A stretch of 10,319 bases of DNA from UBA3792 sp045576895 (lineage in GTDB: Bacteria; Bacillota; Clostridia; Christensenellales; CAG-138): assembly GCA_045576895.1 (NCBI GenBank), contig JAZNHI010000080.1, positions 1 through 10,319 of the forward strand. Reading direction: 5' to 3'. The translations under genes were made by a program, and so were the position numbers. Below the pieces are notes generated by a model. That model searched no databases and was not told the origin of the DNA. It was given only the letters and a program-made list of their open reading frames with translations. This document shows, piece by piece, positions 1-7,865 of this stretch (its first letter is position 1; each line of letters starts with the position of its first letter).

Positions 1-683
1 CGGGCGTCGATCCGTTTATGAAGGAATCTGTTTCGTTCCCGGTGTTTTCGTCCGCAGAGGAGATCGATATCCCTGTTGACGTCGTGATCGACTTTTCCGT
101 TCCGAAGGCGACGGAGGAGATCCTTGCATTCTGTCTCAAAAAACGGATCCCGGCAGTCATCTGCACGACGGCACTTTCCGACGCGCTGGTTCAAAAGATC
201 GGCGAAGCGAGCAGGACGATCCCGGTTTTCCGTTCCGGAAACATGTCGCTCGGCGTCAATCTGATGCGCGTACTGCTGAAACAGGCAAGGCTGACGCTCG
301 GCGACGCGTTCGACATCGAGATCATCGAAACGCACCACAATCGCAAGAAGGACGCGCCGAGCGGAACGGCTTTGATGCTTGCGGACGCGATTACGGAAGC
401 AGACGGCGTTTCGCATCCGTACGTATACGGACGCAGCGAAAAGGATCGCCGCAGGGAACCGGGCGAGATCGGTTTCCACAGCGTACGCGGCGGAACGATC
501 GTCGGTCAGCATGAGGTCCGGTTCCTCGGGGAAGACGAAGAGATTGCGATCCGTCATGAAGCGTATTCCAAGCAGGTCTTTGCCGCAGGCGCGCTGAAGG
601 CGGCGCAGTTCTTGCTGACGAAGGAGAACGGTCTGTTCTCCATGGAAGATCTTGTTTCGGATATGCTGCATCAACAGGAGTAG
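1..683 (+). CDS. dapB: 4-hydroxy-tetrahydrodipicolinate reductase, 5'-truncated by window edge
   Basis: DapB reduces 4-hydroxy-tetrahydrodipicolinate with NAD(P)H in the cytoplasmic lysine/diaminopimelate pathway that feeds peptidoglycan. The frame is open from base 3 (GVDPFMKES), and GVDP matches the segment after the nucleotide-binding fold in this family. The true start therefore lies upstream, and the ATG at 18 is internal. The N-terminal Rossmann glycine motif is missing only because of the window edge. Visible motifs are VVIDFS (cofactor domain), SGNMSLGVNLM, and the family signature ETHHNRKKDAPSGTA at about 330-374. In that signature the first His and the Lys four residues later match the catalytic His/Lys pair of E. 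coli DapB (H159/K163), and DAPSGTA binds substrate. The C-terminus ends normally at TAG 681-683. The next gene starts 3 bases later, with its ribosome site (GGAG, 677-680) inside the dapB end, so the two are probably co-transcribed. Confidence 0.95.
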   Translation, partial: GVDPFMKESVSFPVFSSAEEIDIPVDVVIDFSVPKATEEILAFCLKKRIPAVICTTALSDALVQKIGEASRTIPVFRSGNMSLGVNLMRVLLKQARLTLGDAFDIEIIETHHNRKKDAPSGTALMLADAITEADGVSHPYVYGRSEKDRRREPGEIGFHSVRGGTIVGQHEVRFLGEDEEIAIRHEAYSKQVFAAGALKAAQFLLTKENGLFSMEDLVSDMLHQQE

Positions 684-686
684 GAT

Positions 687-2756
687 ATGGAAGCACAGAA
701 TACGCAAAAGAAAGCACAGCACTCGATTCGCATATTTGCATGGCTTGTTCCGCTCGCAGTTGCGATCGTGATCGGAAATCTTCTGTTTAGGCTCGGAATG
801 CGTTTCATTCCGGGCTTAAATCCGGTTTATGCGTGGATATCACTCGGCGTGCAGCTGCTGTTCTATGCGGTCTCGGCGATTACGGTCTTCCGCAGATGGC
901 ACAAATATAACAACGTCCGTCTGAAGGATATGCGGGATCGCTTGCTGCAGAAGAAAAAGCGCGTCGACAGGGGAGAAAAGGGACTTCGTACGACACTGGC
1001 CCTCTCCGTGATCGGATGCTTTGTATGGATCTTTCTGTGCATTGCAGCAGCCGTCGCGACTCTGTTCTTTTCAGGAGCCGACGAAACCAATCTGATCGTC
1101 TGCATTCCGTGCACGTTAATTTCCGTATTTACGTTGTGGGGCATTTCGGCGACATTGATCTCCTTTGCACAGCCGAACAAGACGGACGTCGTTTCGGACA
1201 TTCTGCCGCGGGAGCGTTTTCCGCTGATGTATCAGACGCTGGATGAGGTTTTTTCGGATGAGAAGCAGCCGCCGCTGCTTAGTCTTTTTTTGATTGATAA
1301 CGTTGCGGTCAGACGCAGCCGCGGAAGAGTCGTTGTCGGCGTCGGAGCAATGGCAGGCGCGTTCATGAACCGTGAGGAACTCAAACAGGTTTTGCTGCAT
1401 GAAAAAGCGCATATTATTTATGATCGAAAACTTACCGTGCGCATATCAAACGGTATTCTGAAACGCTTTCACGAGCCGTCGAAAAAGAGCGTCGTCCTGA
1501 AACCGACGGATGTGCTGTTCTTGGCGCCGCTCTCCGTTTTGTCGCAGCTGCTGATCGAGTTTCAGCATATTTCTTCGGAAAAGCAGGAACTTCTTGCGGA
1601 TCGCTTTGCCATGCAGAACGGGAAGACTTCGGAAAGCGCAGCGGCGCTTGTCAAGATGCAGATGCTTGGACTGTATCTGAAGCGTGAAGCGACACATCGG
1701 GTTTTGTTTTACGAAACGGAAGAGATCCAAAAGGATTTTATCACGCGTGAATTTGAAACGTTCCGCAATTTGTGCCCGAAGCGTCAGCAGTATTGGTCGG
1801 AATTGCTGATGAAACAGCTTCCCGCGCTGATCAATTCCCATCCGACGCTTCCGCAGCGTCTGCATCAGTTGAACGATCCAAAATATGAGATTACGTTCGG
1901 GGATCCGGATCCGAAGTACTGTGAAGAGCAGAAGGAGTTCCTGCGCTTCAACGATGAATTACTCGTCGAACAAAATGAGGAGTCGTTCGGCGAACGCCGT
2001 CTAAGGGAATACCTTCAACCGACGGAACAGCTCGAGCGATATCTTGCAGAAGCAGACAGCGGGATAACACATTCGCCGCTGCAGCTGCGTCCGGTGATCG
2101 AAGCGTGTTTGAAACTTGAACGGGAAGATCTTGCAATTCTTGTCTGTGAACAGGCGATTGACGCTTCCGAAAGTGAAAGCGAAGCCGCATACGCCAACTA
2201 TGTCAAAGGTCGCCTCCTGTTGAATCGCTATGATCCGAACGGCATCGGATTTATCAAACGTGCTGCAGAAGCCAATCCGAACTTTGTGGAACCGGCTAAC
2301 AATGAGATCGGCGATTTCTGCCTGATGATGGGCATGCAGAAAGAGCTGGAAGACTATCGACAATACATCATCGAATTGGCGCAGAAGAAGATTGACGATC
2401 GCGTGAATGATGCGGACAGTCTCAGTACGAAAGACAAGCTTTCCGGCGAGCCGGTTCTGCCGGAGGATGAACTGCAGAGTGAGCTTGCGTTTATAAAAGA
2501 GACCTGCGGAGAACATCTGTATTCGCTGTATCGTATAACCAAGCAGCTTTCGGCGTCGCTCTCTTCAACGGTATATATCGTTCGGTTTGTCGAAGGCACG
2601 GACGATGAAACCCGGGATCGATGCATGGAACGCATCTTTGAATATCTGGACGGGCTCGACGCGCAGTATTCGTTATTTGATTATGAATATGCTGCAGCGC
2701 AGAAGATTCGGCTTGACAGGATCAAAGGCGCGCTGATTTATCAAAAAGAATCCTGA
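687..2756 (+). CDS. Membrane-anchored M48-like zinc metalloprotease with helical-repeat C-terminus
   Basis: This 689-residue protein has four hydrophobic segments (about residues 17-36, 46-68, 103-128 and 134-160), followed by a cytosolic-looking zinc protease core. The metal site is visible: HEKAH at H238-E239-H242 (HExxH), then EKQELLADRF with E301 as probable third ligand and D305 behind it. That is the ExxxD arrangement of M48 (HtpX/Ste24-like) peptidases. M56 (BlaR1-like) is a less likely alternative. After the protease, residues of about 450-580 are helix-rich and look like degenerate TPR repeats, as in BepA-type proteases, though this protein is not exported. The segment from about 625 to the end, with EGTDDETRDRCMER, is unrecognised. 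The start ATG follows GGAG at 677-680. It shares a transcript with dapB by spacing and ends before a terminator hairpin. The substrate is unknown; membrane-protein quality control would be the family-typical role, and that is inference. Confidence 0.8.
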   Translation: MEAQNTQKKAQHSIRIFAWLVPLAVAIVIGNLLFRLGMRFIPGLNPVYAWISLGVQLLFYAVSAITVFRRWHKYNNVRLKDMRDRLLQKKKRVDRGEKGLRTTLALSVIGCFVWIFLCIAAAVATLFFSGADETNLIVCIPCTLISVFTLWGISATLISFAQPNKTDVVSDILPRERFPLMYQTLDEVFSDEKQPPLLSLFLIDNVAVRRSRGRVVVGVGAMAGAFMNREELKQVLLHEKAHIIYDRKLTVRISNGILKRFHEPSKKSVVLKPTDVLFLAPLSVLSQLLIEFQHISSEKQELLADRFAMQNGKTSESAAALVKMQMLGLYLKREATHRVLFYETEEIQKDFITREFETFRNLCPKRQQYWSELLMKQLPALINSHPTLPQRLHQLNDPKYEITFGDPDPKYCEEQKEFLRFNDELLVEQNEESFGERRLREYLQPTEQLERYLAEADSGITHSPLQLRPVIEACLKLEREDLAILVCEQAIDASESESEAAYANYVKGRLLLNRYDPNGIGFIKRAAEANPNFVEPANNEIGDFCLMMGMQKELEDYRQYIIELAQKKIDDRVNDADSLSTKDKLSGEPVLPEDELQSELAFIKETCGEHLYSLYRITKQLSASLSSTVYIVRFVEGTDDETRDRCMERIFEYLDGLDAQYSLFDYEYAAAQKIRLDRIKGALIYQKES

Positions 2757-2769
2757 AGAAATCGGAGAT

Positions 2770-2795
2770 GGACAAGCTTGCGGCTTGCCCTTTTT
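2770..2795 (+). terminator. Rho-independent terminator after the M48-like protease gene
   Basis: GGACAAGC (2770-2777) pairs with GCTTGCCC (2783-2790) around a five-base loop, TTGCG. It forms seven pairs with one A-C mismatch, followed directly by five T. It lies 14 bases after the protease stop codon and separates the dapB-protease transcript from dnaE. Confidence 0.75.
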
Positions 2796-2822
2796 GTATG
2801 CAGTCAGAAAGGAACCGCGTTC

Positions 2823-2851
2823 TTGCGTTTCGGGAGAGATTGTGTTAAGAT
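2823..2851 (+). promoter_or_regulatory. Probable sigma-A promoter for dnaE-rlmD, extended -10 type
   Basis: TTGCGT (2823-2828) is a -35-like element. It is separated by 17 bases from TAAGAT (2846-2851), which is preceded by TG at 2843-2844, giving an extended -10. The element lies between the terminator at 2770-2795 and the dnaE start at 2882, where a new promoter is expected. The match is moderate: four of six bases in each box. A second AT-rich stretch, TATAAA (2859-2864), has no partner -35. Confidence 0.45.
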
Positions 2852-2881
2852 GTATTTGTATAAATATGGATTGAGGCAGCT

Positions 2882-5800
2882 ATGAAACCGTTCGTTCATC
2901 TTCATGTGCATACGCAGTACAGCCTCCTTGACGGCGCGGCGCGCATACCGGAGCTTTGCAAACGTGCAAAAGAGCTCGGGCAGACCGCGCTTGCGATCAC
3001 TGATCACGGCGTGATGTACGGTGTGATCGACTTTTATCGCGCGTGCAAGGCGGAAGGAATCAAGCCCATTCTGGGTATGGAAGCATACGTCGCAAAGGGC
3101 AGATACGATGCAGTGGGCGACGCGCGCGACCGCGATTCCGCGCATTTGATCCTGCTTGCCAAGAACGAAACCGGCTATCGGAATCTGATGTTTCTTTCCT
3201 CCGAAGCGTTTATACACGGATTCTATTATAAACCGAGGATCGATTATGATCTTCTGGAAGCGCATCATGAAGGGCTGATCTGCCTGTCTGCCTGCCTTGC
3301 GGGCGATATTCCGCAGTCATTCCTGTGCGGGCAGGATGCGCGCGCATATGAGATTGCCGGGCGGCTGCATGCGATGTTCGGCGAGGACTTCTATATCGAG
3401 CTGCAAAACCACGAGATACCGGAACAGCTTGAAGTGCTTCCGAAGCTCAGAACGCTTGCAAAGACGCTCGGAATCAAGACGGTCGCGACCAACGATATCC
3501 ATTACGTCAAGAGAGACGACGCGGACGCGCAGGACGTTCTTCTGTGCATTCAGACGCAGCGGTTTGTGGATGAATCCGATCGCATGCGGATGGAGACCGA
3601 GGAGTTCTATTTGAAGTCGGGCGACGAAATGGCGGAAGCGCTTCCGGACGATCCGGATGCGCTGGGCAATACGCTCGAAATTGCCGAAAAGTGCAATGTG
3701 GAAATACAGTTCGGCGTACGCCGCCTGCCGCATTTCATCGCGCCGGACGGGATGGCGAACGATGTCTACCTCCGAAAGCTCTGTGCGGAGGGGATGCAGA
3801 GAAAGATGCCGAATGCCGGCAAGGAAGCGCACGATCGTCTCGAATACGAGCTTTCCGTCGTCGAAAGGATGGGCTTCGTCGATTATTATCTGATCGTTTG
3901 GGACTTCATTCATTATGCCAAAACGCACGGGATCATGGTCGGTCCCGGCAGAGGCAGCGGCGCGGCTTCGCTTGCGGCGTATTTTCTGGATATCACGGAC
4001 GTCGATCCGCTGAAATACAATCTGCTGTTTGAACGATTCCTGAACCCGGAACGCGTTTCCATGCCGGATTTCGACGTGGATTTCTGCTATGAACGGCGTC
4101 AGGAAGTCATCGACTATGTCGGTGAAAAGTACGGCGAAGGACACGTCGCGCAGATCATCACCTTCGGAACGATGGCGGCAAAGGCGGTCGTCCGCGACGT
4201 CGCGCGCGTACTGCGCGTGCCGTATGCCGATGCGGACAAGCTTGCGAAGCTGATCCCGAACGTGCTGAAGATTACGCTTTCGGAAGCGATCCAGTTGAAC
4301 GCGGAGCTGAAAGCACAGTACGATTCCGACGATACCATGCGCCGCGTGCTCGATCTTTCGATGAAGCTCGAAGGACTTCCGCGGCACAGCTCCACGCACG
4401 CTGCGGGCGTCGTGATTTCCGGCGTGCCGCTGAACACGGTCGTTCCGCTGACGAGCAACGACGGCGCGCTGACAACGCAGTTCCCGATGACGACGCTTGA
4501 GGAGCTCGGGCTCCTAAAGATGGACTTCCTGGGGCTTCGCACGCTGACCATCATTCGCGATACGCTCGATTTTATCAGGCAGGAAGGAAAGCCGGTCCCG
4601 GATTTCTCGAAGAACGATTTCGAGGATCCGGAGGTCTGGAAGATGATCGCGGCGGGCGATACGGACGCCGTGTTCCAGCTTGAATCCGGCGGCATGCGTC
4701 AGTTCATGATGCAGCTTCGTCCGGACTGCTTCGAAGATCTGATCGCAGGCATTTCACTGTACCGACCGGGTCCGATGGAACAAATCCCGCGCTATATCCG
4801 CGGCAAGCACGAAGGCAACATCGAATACGCGCATCCTCTGATGGAGCCGATTCTGAAAAATACCTACGGGTGCATGGTCTATCAGGAGCAGGTCATGGAG
4901 ATCGTGCGATCGCTTGCAGGGTACAGCTACGGACGCAGCGATCTTGTCCGCCGCGCCATGTCCAAAAAGAAGCACGACGTCATGGCAAAGGAACGCACGT
5001 TCTTCGTTTACGGCACGGACGGCGTCGACGGCGCGATCAAGCGCGGCGTACCGGAGGACGTTGCAAATCATATCTTCGACGAGATGATGGACTTCGCGTC
5101 CTATGCGTTCAACAAGGCGCATGCGGCATGCTACGCGGTCGTGGCGTATCGGACGGCGTATCTGAAACACTATTATCCAACCGAGCTGTTTGCAGCAACG
5201 ATCAACGGCTATCGGCAGAATACGGACAGCGTCGCGGCGTATGTCTATTCGGCACGCAAACTCGGGATCCGGATCCTGCCGCCGGACGTGAACAAATCCA
5301 TGGCGCTGTTCAACGTAGAAAACAATGCGATCCGATTCGGGCTTTCCTCCGTACGAAATGTGTCCGAGAACGTCATGCGTGACGTTGTGCGCGATCGGAA
5401 AGAAAACGGTCCGTTCAAAAACTTCGAGGATTTTGTGAACCGCACGCACGGACTTAACAAACGCATGCTGGAGGGATTGATTTCTGCAGGCTGCTTCGAC
5501 GAGATGGGCTATACGCGAAACAGTCTGCTCGGCGTGTATGCACAGGCGCTGGATGCTGCGCAGAAAGCGCAGAAGACAAGGGAGTCCGGGCAGCTTTCGC
5601 TGTTCGATCTGGACGGCGGAGCAGACATTGCGGCACAGTCCGTACTGCAGATTCCGAACCTTCCGGAGGTGCCGCATGCGCAGCTCCTTGCCATGGAGCG
5701 CGAAGCGACGGGGCTGTATCTGTCCGGACATCCGCTTGACGCGTTCGGAACGGCCCTTGCGCGTTTGCCGTATACCGTCGCGCAGCTTGCGGAGGCGGAC

Positions 5801-6301
5801 GGGACCGGAGAGATCACAGATGAAGCAAGCGTGATCGTGGGCGGCATGCTGAGTCAGTGCAAGCAGCGACCGACCAAAAGCGGCAACGGGCTCATAGGAC
5901 TCGGCGTTCTGGAGGGACACTCCGGAACGGTCGAACTGATGCTCTTCCCGAAAGTGCTGCAGGCGTGCTCGGCGCAGTTCTATGACGAAAACGTGGTGGA
6001 AATCACGGGTCGGATCTCGATCCGCGAGGACCGTGCGAATTCGATCCTGGTCGATTCGGTCAAGTCGCTGAAAGACGCCATGCAGACGCTGTATATTCGT
6101 CTCCCATACATGGATGCGGAACAGCAGAAGCGCGTTCGTAGGATCACGCATGCGTTCCCGGGCGGAACGGCGATGGTGCTCTATGATACGGCAAAGAAGA
6201 TTGCAAAGGGCGCGCCAAAGGATTGGAGCGTCAACCCGAGCGAATCGCTTCTGCGAATGCTGAAGGCGGAATTCGGTGAGGAGAATGTTGTGCTGAAATG
6301 A
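2882..6301 (+). CDS. dnaE: DNA polymerase III subunit alpha (DnaE)
   Basis: This is a 1139-residue family C replicative polymerase. The N-terminal PHP domain keeps candidate metal ligands: H6/H8/H10 in FVHLHVHTQYSLLDG, D41-H42 in ITDHG, E67 in GMEAYV, and D205/H207 in NDIHY. This resembles the metal-binding PHP of Thermus DnaE rather than the degenerate E. coli one. The palm shows PGRGSG at 354-360 and the catalytic pair in PDFDVDF (D396, D398). The third aspartate is probably D548 in LKMDFLG. The fingers follow, then a helix-hairpin-helix stretch, a beta-clamp-binding motif QLSLF at 904-908, and an OB-fold at about 978-1060. Start ATG 2882 has GAGG at 2873-2876. The stop overlaps the rlmD start as ATGA (6298-6301). 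In many Bacillota DnaE works beside PolC, but no polC is in view, so whether this is the main or the primer-extending polymerase is undecided. Confidence 0.97.
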   Translation: MKPFVHLHVHTQYSLLDGAARIPELCKRAKELGQTALAITDHGVMYGVIDFYRACKAEGIKPILGMEAYVAKGRYDAVGDARDRDSAHLILLAKNETGYRNLMFLSSEAFIHGFYYKPRIDYDLLEAHHEGLICLSACLAGDIPQSFLCGQDARAYEIAGRLHAMFGEDFYIELQNHEIPEQLEVLPKLRTLAKTLGIKTVATNDIHYVKRDDADAQDVLLCIQTQRFVDESDRMRMETEEFYLKSGDEMAEALPDDPDALGNTLEIAEKCNVEIQFGVRRLPHFIAPDGMANDVYLRKLCAEGMQRKMPNAGKEAHDRLEYELSVVERMGFVDYYLIVWDFIHYAKTHGIMVGPGRGSGAASLAAYFLDITDVDPLKYNLLFERFLNPERVSMPDFDVDFCYERRQEVIDYVGEKYGEGHVAQIITFGTMAAKAVVRDVARVLRVPYADADKLAKLIPNVLKITLSEAIQLNAELKAQYDSDDTMRRVLDLSMKLEGLPRHSSTHAAGVVISGVPLNTVVPLTSNDGALTTQFPMTTLEELGLLKMDFLGLRTLTIIRDTLDFIRQEGKPVPDFSKNDFEDPEVWKMIAAGDTDAVFQLESGGMRQFMMQLRPDCFEDLIAGISLYRPGPMEQIPRYIRGKHEGNIEYAHPLMEPILKNTYGCMVYQEQVMEIVRSLAGYSYGRSDLVRRAMSKKKHDVMAKERTFFVYGTDGVDGAIKRGVPEDVANHIFDEMMDFASYAFNKAHAACYAVVAYRTAYLKHYYPTELFAATINGYRQNTDSVAAYVYSARKLGIRILPPDVNKSMALFNVENNAIRFGLSSVRNVSENVMRDVVRDRKENGPFKNFEDFVNRTHGLNKRMLEGLISAGCFDEMGYTRNSLLGVYAQALDAAQKAQKTRESGQLSLFDLDGGADIAAQSVLQIPNLPEVPHAQLLAMEREATGLYLSGHPLDAFGTALARLPYTVAQLAEADGTGEITDEASVIVGGMLSQCKQRPTKSGNGLIGLGVLEGHSGTVELMLFPKVLQACSAQFYDENVVEITGRISIREDRANSILVDSVKSLKDAMQTLYIRLPYMDAEQQKRVRRITHAFPGGTAMVLYDTAKKIAKGAPKDWSVNPSESLLRMLKAEFGEENVVLK

Positions 6302-7650
6302 AGCAGGTCAATCCGTTTCAAAAGAATCAGGAACTTACGCTTGAAATCAAGGGTGTAACAAGCGAAGGGCAGGGCGTGGGAAGATCCGAAGGCGTCGCGT
6401 TCTTCGTTCCGTTTGCGCTGCCGGGAGAGACTGTGAAAGCGCATATCATCAAGGTCGAGAAAAAGTACTGCATTGCAAAGATCACGGACCTGCTGAAAAC
6501 GTCCCCGCATCGCGTGACGCCGCTCTGCGAAGCATACGAAAAATGCGGCGGCTGCGCGCTCATGCATATGGACTATGCGGAACAGCTAAAGACCAAAACG
6601 CAGATCGTGAAGGACTGTCTCGGACGGCTCGGCGGGTTTACTGGCGTCGAAGTGCAGCCGACGATCGGCATGGACGATCCGCGGCGTTACCGCAACAAGG
6701 GCAGCTTTCCGATCGGATTTGTCGACGGTTCTGCAGTGTTCGGATTCTATGCGGAGCGCAGTCATCGGCTGATCCCGCTCTTTGATTGTCCGATCGAGGA
6801 CGAGCGCATCACGGCGCTTGCAAGGACCGTGACCGAATGGGCAAACCGCAACCATGTCCGCGTCTATGACGAAACGACGGGAAAGGGATGCTTACGCGCC
6901 TGCGTGATCCGCGTGACAGCGACGGGCGAACGCATGGTCGCCGTTGTAACGAAAGGCGAGCTTCCGGCAAAGGATTCGCTCATCAAAATGCTTGACGTCG
7001 AATCGCTGTACCATAACCGCAACGACCGGAACACGAACGTCCTGTTCGGCGACCGATTCACACTGCTGAAAGGCAAACCGCAAATTACGGAACAGCAGGG
7101 CGATCTTCGCTTTGCCGTCAGTCCGCAGAGCTTTCTGCAGATCAATCCGGAGCAGACAAAGAAGCTGTACGATACCGCGATCCGTTTACTGGATCCCAAA
7201 CCGGATCAAACGATCGCGGACGTTTACTGCGGGATCGGTACGATCTCCCTTGTGATCGCAAAGCACGCGAGCAAAGTGATCGGCATCGAATGCGTCCCGG
7301 AGGCGATCGAAGATGCGAAAAAGAACGCCGCAGCAAACGGGATTGGCAACACTGAGTTTCTTTGCGGGCTTGCCGAGGATGTACTTCCGGATCTTGTCCG
7401 AAAAGGGATGCGTCCCGACGCAATCGTGATCGATCCGCCGCGAAAGGGGTGCGAGGAACAGGTCCTCTCGGCGATCGCGGAAAGCGGCGTTGATCGCGTC
7501 GTCTATGTGTCCTGCAATCCGGCAACGCTTGCGCGCGACGCAAAGATCCTCGCATCGTTCGGATTCCGCATCGAACATGTCCAGCCGGTCGACATGTTCC
7601 CGCACACGCAGCATGTGGAGACGGCCGTATTGATGACAAGATCCGAATAA
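6298..7650 (+). CDS. rlmD: 23S rRNA (uracil-C5)-methyltransferase, RlmD/RumA family
   Basis: This 450-residue SAM-dependent RNA methyltransferase makes 5-methyluridine in rRNA. It has an N-terminal TRAM-type RNA-binding domain (about residues 8-65). A [4Fe-4S] cluster set follows: C77, C83 and C86 in LCEAYEKCGGCAL, plus C164 in FDCPIE. The methyltransferase core has DVYCGIGTISL (SAM loop), DPPRKGC, and the catalytic nucleophile C406 in YVSCNPATLARD. The C-terminus is DMFPHTQHVETAVLMTRSE. The ATGA overlap with dnaE indicates translational coupling. The exact target uridine (U1939 or U747 type, RlmD versus RlmCD) cannot be settled from sequence. The oddity is at the 3' end: the tail from HVET onward has a second, diverged copy 1.76 kb downstream, and a helix-turn-helix frame overlaps the last codons. 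The tail may therefore have been supplied by an inserted element. Confidence 0.93.
   Translation: MKQVNPFQKNQELTLEIKGVTSEGQGVGRSEGVAFFVPFALPGETVKAHIIKVEKKYCIAKITDLLKTSPHRVTPLCEAYEKCGGCALMHMDYAEQLKTKTQIVKDCLGRLGGFTGVEVQPTIGMDDPRRYRNKGSFPIGFVDGSAVFGFYAERSHRLIPLFDCPIEDERITALARTVTEWANRNHVRVYDETTGKGCLRACVIRVTATGERMVAVVTKGELPAKDSLIKMLDVESLYHNRNDRNTNVLFGDRFTLLKGKPQITEQQGDLRFAVSPQSFLQINPEQTKKLYDTAIRLLDPKPDQTIADVYCGIGTISLVIAKHASKVIGIECVPEAIEDAKKNAAANGIGNTEFLCGLAEDVLPDLVRKGMRPDAIVIDPPRKGCEEQVLSAIAESGVDRVVYVSCNPATLARDAKILASFGFRIEHVQPVDMFPHTQHVETAVLMTRSE
7611..7622 (+). other. Shared 12-base core inside the rlmD 3' end (putative recombination site A)
   Basis: GCATGTGGAGAC, encoding the HVET part of the RlmD C-terminus, is repeated exactly at 9372-9383. 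Its first six bases recur at 9923-9928 in the same codon phase. The rlmD sequence 5' of it does not match the sequence 5' of the downstream copies. Beyond it the homology continues only as related coding sequence. This is where a crossover would be expected. The call is inference from the pattern. Confidence 0.45.
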
Positions 7651-7835
7651 AAGTCAAATGCCTGGAAGAGCGCATCACCCAGGCGCAGCTTGCGGAGATG
7701 GTGGGCACTTCCGCTCCGTACATCCGCAGGCTTATAAACAAGCAGGACTGCATCGTGAACAAGACCTTTGTGGAGATGCTCGAAAAGCTGGGTTACGATA
7801 TCCGGGTCACGTATGTGAAGAAGGAAACAAACTGA
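7629..7835 (+). CDS. Small XRE-type helix-turn-helix protein with no ordinary start codon
   Basis: The frame encodes KIRIKVKCLEERITQAQLA, then EMVGTSAPYIRRLINK, and ends LGYDIRVTYVKKETN at TGA 7833-7835. The ITQAQLAEMVGTSAPYIRRL stretch is a recognisable Cro/C1 (XRE) helix-turn-helix, so it probably binds DNA as a small regulator. No in-frame ATG, GTG or TTG lies upstream of the domain. The best candidate is ATT at 7629, 8 bases after GGAG (7617-7620), giving 68 residues and overlapping the end of rlmD by 22 bases. Otherwise the gene has lost its 5' end by fusion to rlmD. The hydrolase gene starts 30 bases downstream, so the pair is probably one transcript with rlmD. The ATG at 7658 opens a different frame and is not its start. 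The domain is fairly secure; the start and whether it is functional are not. Confidence 0.6.
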   Translation: MDDKIRIKVKCLEERITQAQLAEMVGTSAPYIRRLINKQDCIVNKTFVEMLEKLGYDIRVTYVKKETN

Positions 7836-7850
7836 CAGATCGATGTTTTT

Positions 7851-7855
7851 GGAGG
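7851..7855 (+). promoter_or_regulatory. Ribosome binding site deciding the hydrolase start
   Basis: GGAGG lies 10 bases before ATG 7866 and 7 bases before an in-frame TTG at 7863. Either could initiate, and they differ by one residue. ATG 7866 is preferred because it is the canonical codon. Confidence 0.6.
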
Positions 7856-7865
7856 TCAAAGATTG

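Noticed and set aside
4754..6151. 465-codon open frame on the minus strand inside dnaE, with another of 360 codons at 3317-4399
   Set aside because: They lie wholly within a certain polymerase gene, their products are Arg/His-rich with no recognisable motif, and such antisense openness follows from GC-rich codon bias in the sense gene.
7576..7616. Three CATGT copies spaced 17 and 19 bases in the rlmD end as recombinase binding sites
   Set aside because: They fall in strongly conserved RlmD codons (EHV, DMF, QHV), so coding constraint explains them without a site function.
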